A DNA stretch of 64,000 nt from Bipolaris cookei (lineage: Eukaryota; Ascomycota; Dothideomycetes; Pleosporales; Pleosporaceae): NCBI GenBank assembly GCA_002286855.1, contig NRSV01000004.1:124001-188000 (forward strand), given 5' to 3'. Within the stretch, counting starts at the first letter, position 1. Each line of letters starts with the position of its first letter. Under the pieces are notes generated by a model. It had not been told where the DNA came from. It did no database searches and was given only the letters and a program-made list of their open reading frames with translations. Positions 57,732-64,000 of this stretch are shown piece after piece. Made by a program: the position numbers and the translations under genes.

Positions 57732-58189
57732 TGTCCGTATAAGTAAGGTGACAGTGATCGGATAGCTCGGAAACTCTACCCCGCATACAGCAGTGGGCAA
57801 CCCCCACAATAGGACCAAAGCAGAGAGCATAAGAGAACCTTGTACGCACGTAGATAGGCAAGAATTTTCAATACACACACCTGTCTTTTTGGCAACCCTT
57901 CTGCATTCGTGCAAACCCTCTTTAGCCCNAAGGTGACAGCGATCGGATAGCTCGGAAGCTCTACCCCGCACACAGCAGTGGGCAACCCCACAATAGGACC
58001 AAAGCAGAGAGCATAAGAGAACCTTGTACGCACGTTGATAGGCAAGAATTTTCAATACACACACCTGTCTTTTTGGCAACCCTTCTGCATTCGTGCAAAC
58101 CCTCTTTAGCCCAGCGCGCACATGCTTCGTACCTTGCTGTTTGCACCTGGTCCCCGCTTATGCTAGCTAGTTACAGAGCCCATTCAACA
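57732..58189 (+). mobile_element. LTR-like dispersed repeat, copy with internal tandem duplication
   Basis: Begins TGTCCGTATAAGTA and ends ATTCAACA, as does a second copy at 60234-60519, so the TGT...ACA ends suggest a solo LTR. Inside, a unit of about 184 bp occurs twice in tandem (57745-57928 and 57930-58112), with about five differences and a single undetermined base between. The flanks show no clear target-site duplication. Confidence 0.65.
57929..57929. other. Single undetermined base (n) at the repeat junction
   Basis: The only ambiguous base in the window. It lies exactly between the two tandem units of the LTR-like repeat, so copy number here may be wrong in the assembly. Confidence 0.95.
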
Positions 58190-58429
58190 CTAACTGCATA
58201 TTCTGAAAATCTGAAAATCTCCGTAGGGAAAAAAGAATTATCGGAGCTTGAACGTAGTGTAGTGTAGTAATACTTTGTAACATATTTTCGTCTTGGTAGT
58301 ATTTGTGTGGGCTCCGACATACTACGGCGGCTAGCGTTAAGGTGCGGGAGTTCGGTGGAGTTTTTGCTGAAAATTCGTTGAGGTAGGGTATGGGCCGTTT
58401 GGATGATTCATAGCCATAAAATGGCGGTG

Positions 58430-58504
58430 AGGGGAGGAGGATTCGAACCTCCAACCTCTGCGAACAGAGGTATTTCAGGCGCTTTATCACTGCGCCATTC
58501 CCCT
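58430..58504 (-). tRNA. tRNA-like Pol III unit without a normal anticodon arm
   Basis: The minus strand has an A box (TGGCGCAGTGA) and a perfect B box (GGTTCGAATCC). It has a D arm (GGCGC/GCGCC), a T arm with five paired bases (GGAGG/CCTCC), and an acceptor stem of six pairs (AGGGGA/TCCCCT). A TTTT terminator lies eight bases downstream. Between the D and T arms lies CCTGAAATA followed by a perfect hairpin (CCTCTG-TTCG-CAGAGG) that looks like the long variable arm of a Leu or Ser tRNA. A normal anticodon stem-loop cannot be formed. It is best read as a class II tRNA-derived pseudogene or small Pol III RNA. No amino acid can be assigned. Confidence 0.55.
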
Positions 58505-58985
58505 TTTTCTCGGGTAGTCAGCAACTGTAGTCGAACATCTTGGTGAGTGTGACTGTTAGGTGCATAAGGGAGCGGCAACCAGCATGTATTACCCTGCAAT
58601 ACATGCTTGCCTCGACGGGATATCAAAATTAGTTTATGGAAGTTTGCACAATTCCATAGCTACCGACGGAGCTTGAGATGTGTTCGCCGACAACCTCTTC
58701 ACGTGTCGGAGTTGCAAGCTAGAATTCTGGATAGTGTTCTTGTGATCATTCGATCGGTCCGCTGAACACGGCTCGCCATTATATTTACTGTCCAACACCA
58801 TGCTATTTCGAACCCGCTTACATCCATTCCCCTGTATACATGACGTCGGGTGATGTAAGAAAGCCTCTCAACCTTATCAACAGGCGTCCAAAATCCCACA
58901 GTATATCTTTGCAGCCAAGAGCTGCCTACCACGCATTCAACTCTAACCTCCAGCGTCACTGCAATAAAAGCATCAACAAACAACT

Positions 58986-60106
58986 ATGACACTATCCAAA
59001 CTCACCCTCTTAATCTCCACCCTCCTTACCACCACTCTCGCCTCCCCCCAAAAATCCTCCGGCTGCGGCATCTCATACCAAGACCTGAGCCTCCCAGCCC
59101 AATACCTCGATTCCAGCGGCCAAAATCGCAGCTACTACATCCATCTCCCCTCCACCTACAACAGCGACACCGCGTACCCGCTCGTCCTCGGCTTCCATGG
59201 CAGCACGAGCAATGGACTGGGTCTCGCGGCGGATTCGAAGCTCAACGATGCGAGATTTTCCGGCAGTAAGATTATGGTGTATCCGAATGGGGTGGGGGAA
59301 AGCTGGGCGGGGCCGACATATCACAATGGAACTAGTGTTGAGGAGGATGTGCAGTTTGTAGCGGATGTTATTGCGAATGTGCAGGCGAAGTTTTGTGTTG
59401 CTGAGGGGAGGGTATTTGGGCTTGGGTGAGTATTTCCTCTATTTTTTTTCTTTGTTGTTAATTTTTGGATGTCGCTTTTGGCTATTGGGTCTCTTTTGTC
59501 GATTTCGCATATGAGAAGCGCGTTTCTGTGCTGATGGGAAAACTGAATAGCATGTCCAATGGTGGCGGCTTCATTGGAACACTGGCGTGCGATGAAAAGG
59601 GGAGTTCGCTTTTTACGGGTCTAGCGTCGCACTCGGGCGCTTTCTACACGGACATCGATGGGCCTGATAATGGGTGCGCGCCGTCGAAGGCGATACCCTT
59701 GTTGGAAATCCATGGTGGAGCCGACACGGACGTTCCGTACGCGGGTGGCAAGGGTGAAGGCGGCGAATTGCCTTCAATCTTCAACTGGCTGAACTGGTGG
59801 GCGCTGCGCTACAAGTGTGAGAGCAGCAGTGTGAATATTACGTTTGGTAGCGAGGTGCGACATTGGTCTTGGGGTTGTGGTGGGAAACCTGGTCTAGTCC
59901 AGCATTACGAAGTTATGCATTTGGGTAAGTCTGTCCTGTTTTTCCCTCTGGACTCGGGGTATTTGTTGTTTGGTTGTGGCTAACGAGCAATCATAGGTCA
60001 TGCTTGGGCTGATACCGAACCCAATTTCTCGCAGGCGTATGCGCAGCAAGGACCCACGGTCATCCAAGCGAGCAGAATCATCATGGATTTCTTCGACTCG
60101 TTGTGA
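58986..60106 (+). CDS. Secreted CE1-family esterase (feruloyl/acetylxylan esterase type)
   Basis: Predicted to cleave ester-linked side chains of plant cell-wall polysaccharide. Exons 58986-59425, 59551-59924 and 59997-60106 join in frame to 307 residues; the introns are 125 and 72 nt. A signal peptide (M-T-L-S-K-L-T-L-L-I-S-T-L-L-T-T-T-L-A-S) comes first. The alpha/beta-hydrolase core has L-V-L-G-F-H-G-S (oxyanion area) and the nucleophile Ser149 in G-M-S-N-G-G, which spans the first splice. The catalytic Asp is likely in I-H-G-G-A-D-T-D-V-P-Y, and the His in L-G-H-A-W. This is the layout of the LpqC/FaeC-like group. The closely related polyhydroxybutyrate depolymerases are an alternative label. 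The gene lies between two direct copies of an LTR-like repeat. Confidence 0.88.
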
Positions 60107-60233
60107 ATATGATGTAATGACTTGAGTGAGAAAATCGGTTCAAAAGGAGATCGACGAGCCATAATGTAATGGAACGACAAGGGCGTGGCACCTCTGATAG
60201 CTCCAACGACGTGTACATATAAAATAGTGGTGG

Positions 60234-60519
60234 TGTCCGTATAAGTAGTAGGGTTTTCAGCTGTCGGATGGCTCGGAAGCTCTGCTCTTCACTGCACACA
60301 GCAGAGGGCAACCCCTATAATAGCACCAAAGTAGAGAGCATAAGAAGAGAACCTTGTACGCACAAAGATGGGCAAGAATTCTGAATACCCTACGCACCTG
60401 TCTTGGCAACCCTCCTGCGTTCAGGCAAATTTTCTTTAGTCACGCGCGCACATGCTTCGTACCTTGCTGTTTGCACCTGGTCCCCGCTTATGCTAGCTAG
60501 CTACAGAGCCGATTCAACA
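60234..60519 (+). mobile_element. LTR-like dispersed repeat, single-unit copy
   Basis: Begins TGTCCGTATAAGTA and ends GATTCAACA. It aligns along its length with the copy at 57732-58189 in the same orientation but is clearly diverged. The flanks GGTGG and GATGG form a likely 5-bp target-site duplication with one change. It has no coding sequence. Confidence 0.68.
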
Positions 60520-60676
60520 GATGGCAATCGTAATGTGGAGGAACGACATGATGTACAAAAAATGTCCGGCTTGGACGTATCTATAACACCACGACTATTC
60601 ATGATCCTTACGTTCTAATGCCGCTAATATGTCAAACTCATCTGACACATTTGACACGCACGTCACGCCCAAGTGA

Positions 60677-61009
60677 ATGCCTGAAACGCATGCCGAGACA
60701 ACGTGCTATGGAGCTCAGCCCCATCGCCGCGTCACTTATGATTGGCCTGGGAGACGCGACAATGGGCACTGGCATCATGCTTGCTACTCGATCATTTGTG
60801 TGGCACAGAAGCGAGGCTATATGCGACGGTGGGTATGGAGATGCTTTGACGGTGAAGTGGAAGAGTGGTACTGCGAGTGTCCTCCAACTACTCGTCAGAC
60901 GTTCCACAATAGTAGATCATGCATCAACAGCCTCAGGATCCCACTCATGCCGTCACGCGCTCGCAGTGATGGTGGCGAGAAAAGGGGACTATGCGGTCGG
61001 GAGCCTTAA
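60677..61009 (+). CDS. Doubtful small protein, Trp/Cys-rich
   Basis: An ATG-initiated frame of 110 residues with an unusual share of Trp, Cys and His (D-W-P-G-R-R-D-N-G-H-W-H-H-A-C and W-V-W-R-C-F-D-G-E-V-E-E-W-Y-C-E-C-P). A short in-frame piece starting M-S-N-S-S-D-T-F-D ends at a TGA just before it, so the true gene could be spliced or broken. I do not recognise the family, there is no signal peptide, and an overlapping frame of similar length is open. It may be a remnant. Confidence 0.3.
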   Translation: MPETHAETTCYGAQPHRRVTYDWPGRRDNGHWHHACYSIICVAQKRGYMRRWVWRCFDGEVEEWYCECPPTTRQTFHNSRSCINSLRIPLMPSRARSDGGEKRGLCGREP

Positions 61010-61012
61010 GGG

Positions 61013-61020
61013 GATATAAA
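61013..61020 (+). promoter_or_regulatory. TATA-like box of the BAS2-like gene
   Basis: GATATAAA about 200 bases before the start codon, followed by a pyrimidine-rich leader. Confidence 0.4.
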
Positions 61021-61222
61021 TGTAGTATACCTACGAGCCAACTCGACAAGCAGCTTCACTTCTAACTTCCAAATCCCACAATCTAATACTCTCTTCTCGA
61101 TTCGCCGTCTGTGACAGTGGATTCTTCGACCTGGTGTCTTTTACTCACGAACATATCTCCTTCTCTCATCAAGCATATACTCAACTTTTCACATAACCAA
61201 CCATCCATTAAATCGATCGAAG

Positions 61223-61605
61223 ATGCGTTTCACCATCGCCACCCTCTTCACTTGTAAGTAGATGGCAGCCCATATATCACTGTAAAACTGTGGAGCTAAC
61301 ACTTTTAAGTTGCCGCCATGTCCATGGCTCAGGTCACGCCTAACAACGCGGGTGCTAAGAATGTTGGCCAAGGCAATGGTGCACAGTTCATCACAGGTGG
61401 ATGTGTGTCCGATGCCGATTGCAGCTCAGCGTGCTGCGCCCAGGTTGCTTCGACTGGCGACGGTGTGTGCAGTGCTGAAGTAGCGAGTCAACAGAACGGA
61501 AAAACAGGTTGCGGTTTCAATGACCCTAATGCCGCCGCGGTAATTGCGGCCGCCAAAGCTCAGGTTGAGCGGCAGGGATTCAAGAGGGTTGTCCGAAGGG
61601 AATAG
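61223..61605 (+). CDS. Small cysteine-rich secreted protein, BAS2-like effector candidate
   Basis: Exons 61223-61253 and 61310-61605 join across a 56-nt intron (GTAAGT donor, GCTAAC branch site) to give 108 residues. The signal peptide M-R-F-T-I-A-T-L-F-T-F-A-A-M-S-M-A-Q spans the splice. The mature part holds six Cys in the pattern G-G-C-V-S-D-A-D-C-S-S-A-C-C-A, G-V-C-S and T-G-C-G-F, as in biotrophy-associated secreted protein 2 of Magnaporthe and its relatives in many ascomycetes. The C-terminus is a charged helix ending K-R-V-V-R-R-E. In that family some members are expressed during plant infection; a role here is inference. The first ATG is chosen because only it provides the signal peptide. 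Confidence 0.8.
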
Positions 61606-61732
61606 ACGGCGAAAGCCTTAGCCCGAGGAAGTGCCCAAATAACGACCCCAAAAATCGAATCAACGATTAAACAAATTGTAACGTCCCTTCATGCGTGTCA
61701 CTTTCCGCGAATATCTTGCTTGCATCACGGTT

Positions 61733-62530
61733 TCATGTCATAAAGCTGCTTCCCGCACCAAAAGCTGCCCATAGCCTCGTGACCCATAGTGCGAGAATCA
61801 ACTCCCTACACGTCTGGTCGAGGTCGCTCCTCAATTCGATTGTTGGCATCTTCCCTCCACAGCCTATCTTCATTACCTCAGTGGCAACGACATGACCTTC
61901 CGAGTCTTTCCACTGACTAGGCTCCATTTCGTTCTTGCGCTGTTTGATAGCTTTGGTGAAACCCCCAAGCTTCCCACATGTCATGATCTCGATGGGCCGG
62001 CTGCCCTGTGTCGGCACGTGTGCAACGTGCCAGCGGCGCAGACCAAATCGCACTTGTAGGAACCCTGGAAGCGCACGAGCAGACTTTCCCTGGACATAGT
62101 ATTCATTTATGAGGAAAGGCGGATCGTGGGCTTCGTAGAGGAGCCCGTTGCTGGTGAATGGAACATTTGGTGCGCCAGCGTGGAGCATCGTGATTTCTTC
62201 TGCACGTAGTCTGCGTATTCCCAGTCTGTTGATGGACGTATCGAGAAGGGAGGAGATTTGGTAGGCGGGTGCATTGGGGGTGTGAATGAAGGTACCATAG
62301 ATGGTGAAGGTAGTGGCTTTCTCATCAACGACAGCGTAAGCGGGCGGTAGTTCTGGTGGGGGTAATGCAGAAGCGATCGCAGATGCCACCTCGGACTCTG
62401 GGGGATCCCGTTCCGCCGGTGTGGGCTCAGATGGTGGTGGCAGCGGTGTTGTTGGTCCACTTGTACGCGGAGATGCAACGACGGCTTCTTCATATGAAGG
62501 AATCGGCGGGTCAGCATGCGATAGAGCCAT
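61733..62530 (-). CDS. Hypothetical protein, 265 aa, with proline-rich PPxY N-terminus
   Basis: I do not recognise the family with certainty. Single exon. The N-terminal 85 residues are Pro/Ser/Glu-rich and contain P-S-Y-E-E-A and P-P-A-Y, motifs that can bind WW domains of ubiquitin ligases. The remaining 180 residues form a beta-rich domain (F-T-I-Y-G-T-F-I-H-T, F-L-Q-V-R-F-G-L-R-R-W-H-V-A, P-T-I-E-L-R-S-D-L) ending in a hydrophobic helix (E-L-I-L-A-L-W-V-T-R-L-W-A-A-F-G). The layout recalls tubby-like/LURP-one proteins, but this is a guess. I chose M-A-L-S-H-A-D-P-P-I-P-S-Y; an upstream ATG at 62590 would add 20 residues. Confidence 0.65.
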   Translation of the reverse strand: MALSHADPPIPSYEEAVVASPRTSGPTTPLPPPSEPTPAERDPPESEVASAIASALPPPELPPAYAVVDEKATTFTIYGTFIHTPNAPAYQISSLLDTSINRLGIRRLRAEEITMLHAGAPNVPFTSNGLLYEAHDPPFLINEYYVQGKSARALPGFLQVRFGLRRWHVAHVPTQGSRPIEIMTCGKLGGFTKAIKQRKNEMEPSQWKDSEGHVVATEVMKIGCGGKMPTIELRSDLDQTCRELILALWVTRLWAAFGAGSSFMT

Positions 62531-63710
62531 GGCGTGTAGAAGTAAGGAGGAAAAGAGGAGTGGAGAGCTGGTCTGTCTGGCTGACTGCATGTGAGAAAGT
62601 CCATTATACGAAGCTTGAGGGGCTGTGTTCTGCCAAGCATTTTGTTGTGAGGCGGAGGAATGTACTGGCGAGATCCCCAGATGACGCGGCAGGTGGCGGT
62701 CCCATGCTCTCCGAACTTCTATGACGCACTTTTTACTTCTCCAACATGACAGACGACAGTACGTACTTATATACTACATATATACATACTATCTCTATGT
62801 CTCGAAACAATGACTTCTTGTCACTTCCTCACCGTTTACGAGCTTGATGTCTGTTGTGCTGTACGCCGAGGTTCAGCAATGGCCTCGAGTACAGTTGAGC
62901 GGCGAGCGCAATGGACATGACATGCTAAGCGGACTTTGGGAATGATTTGCCTTTGTCATTGAGCCTTGAAAAAGCCTTCCGAATGTAGTACTACTACATC
63001 TCGTCACATCCGCAAAAGAACTATACAGCGCGACATTCACGTCAACCTACATGACGGGCTTGGCAGGTAGACAGCTGCGAATCCTCCTCAGCCTCAAAGC
63101 ATGCGTTTCCCCGGCTGATCCGTTACAAACCAGCTTGCCTGAGGACGGCGGCTTGTAAAATCGGACGACAGAGAAGCAAAAAATATACGCAAACGGCTAT
63201 GGCATCGCTGGGCCAAGACGCCTACGCGCCCCTTCATGCCGAATTGGATGCACAAGTAACACGTCCAAGAAAGGCTTCTACCAGCCTCAGCTACCGTGCG
63301 CATCCGCACCAATGTATTCCGTCTGTGGGAGCATTTGCTATTGGTGGTAGTTGTTTACAACAACTGTTTGGTCAAACTGGCTCTCCAGGTGTTGGGTGGG
63401 CCAAGATGTGCGAAACTTGTAATATGTCGCAGAGTTGCCTCAAATGTCGGGATTCCAGCATCCAGGCCAACACCAAGCCTTGGTACTAAGGCATTCACGT
63501 ACGACTTCTCAAAACTTCCTGCAGCACGCATATATATAAAGGCCACAACGTGCCGATGGGAGAACTTGGTAGGAGTAATTTACTGTTGATCAGTCTCTTC
63601 ACACATTCTTTCTTCTCTTCTCTTTCACTTCGTTCAAGTCTTTACGCTCGTTTCATACGACTTTCTTCGACGACTTTTGGATTGTTTTCTTCAGATCAAC
63701 AATACTCATA
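62531..63710. promoter_or_regulatory. Divergent intergenic region, no gene seen
   Basis: Holds the promoters of the two flanking genes. Frames between 63094 and 63589 have no family features. Confidence 0.45.
63531..63540 (+). promoter_or_regulatory. TATA box of the terminal gene
   Basis: TATATATAAA, 171 bases before the start codon, followed by a strongly pyrimidine-rich leader, as in highly expressed fungal genes. Confidence 0.55.
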
Positions 63711-64000
63711 ATGTATACCGCAACCTTCACTACCATCGCGAGCTTAGTCCTTAGCGCAGTGGCCGCGCCACTTTCCGCATCACCCATGGACCTTGGCAAC
63801 GGCCACATCCAACTACAATTCTCCATCGACCTCAGTGGCCAGGAATCAAACGCACTCGATGCCAACGAACTCTTCGCATTTACTTCCATGCACGTTGTCC
63901 ACGCCGTTCCCGAAGAAGTCGTCAACGGCACCGAGCCTACGGGTGGCATCGCTGGCGCTTCCGGAACATTCAACTTCGGAATCAACAGCGCAGCCAACAT
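63711..64000 (+). CDS. Secreted hypothetical protein, 5' part only
   Basis: The open frame runs off the right edge after 96 codons. M-Y-T-A-T-F-T-T-I-A-S-L-V-L-S-A-V-A-A-P is a good signal peptide. The following part is mixed, without Cys, and contains one N-glycosylation site (N-G-T). I do not recognise the family. The strong TATA box and pyrimidine-rich leader suggest high expression. Confidence 0.6.
   Translation, partial: MYTATFTTIASLVLSAVAAPLSASPMDLGNGHIQLQFSIDLSGQESNALDANELFAFTSMHVVHAVPEEVVNGTEPTGGIAGASGTFNFGINSAAN

Noticed and set aside
63653..64000. Minus-strand frame running off the right edge
   Set aside because: Antisense of the secreted-protein gene, which has a signal peptide, TATA box and leader.
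1..64000. CRISPR array, rRNA operon or biosynthetic gene cluster
   Set aside because: No regularly spaced repeats, rRNA sequence, or PKS, NRPS or terpene synthase motifs were seen.

Overview
The window is nuclear DNA of a filamentous ascomycete, most probably a Dothideomycete of the order Pleosporales. Genes are broken by short introns (mostly 45-70 nt, one of 145 nt) with GT-AG ends and CTAAC/CTGAC branch sites. The families present point the same way: two DUF7730 proteins, a DUF6594 gene, a fungal retropepsin-like gene, a Zn2Cys6 regulator, and a small secreted protein resembling biotrophy-associated BAS2. The order-level placement is inference. I rebuilt the gene models by joining exons by eye.

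Layout. 1-4.9 kb: mitochondrial glutamyl-tRNA synthetase (runs off the left edge), a divergent type I DnaJ co-chaperone with a farnesylation box, and an unknown gene. 5.2-9.3 kb: a decayed accessory stretch with a frameshifted DUF6594 gene and a retropepsin-like gene carrying stops. 9.3-19 kb: CorA-like membrane protein, MBD4-like mismatch DNA glycosylase, Atg22-like transporter, MFAP1 splicing factor and a Pho80/Clg1-type cyclin. 19-26.7 kb: a 7.7 kb stretch with no convincing gene but many simple repeats. 26.7-30.9 kb: mitochondrial ribosomal protein uL15m, then AT-rich DNA with a solo LTR. 30.9-46.4 kb: DUF7730, glycerophosphodiester phosphodiesterase, a second DUF7730, Zn2Cys6 regulator, fasciclin-domain protein, indoleamine 2,3-dioxygenase and a GTPBP1/2-type GTPase. 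47-56 kb: one 9 kb gene for an FMP27/BLTP2-type bridge lipid-transfer protein. 57.1-60.5 kb: a nest of mobile-element remnants (second solo LTR, hAT-like MITE, two copies of a further LTR-like repeat, a tRNA-like Pol III unit) around a secreted CE1-type esterase. 60.6-64 kb: BAS2-like secreted protein, an unknown gene, and the start of another secreted protein.

The conserved housekeeping genes (translation, chaperone, splicing, DNA repair, lipid transfer) form the backbone. Accessory material sits in two places: the decayed 5-9 kb stretch, and the 57-64 kb end where repeats lie among genes for secreted proteins. I found no biosynthetic cluster, CRISPR array or intact transposon. The most unusual signals are the hAT-like MITE with its target-site duplication, the tRNA-like unit that keeps its A and B boxes but has no normal anticodon arm, the near-identical inverted solo LTRs that differ almost only by transitions, the perfect CCGG dyad beside the dioxygenase TATA box, and the long repeat-rich gene-free interval.
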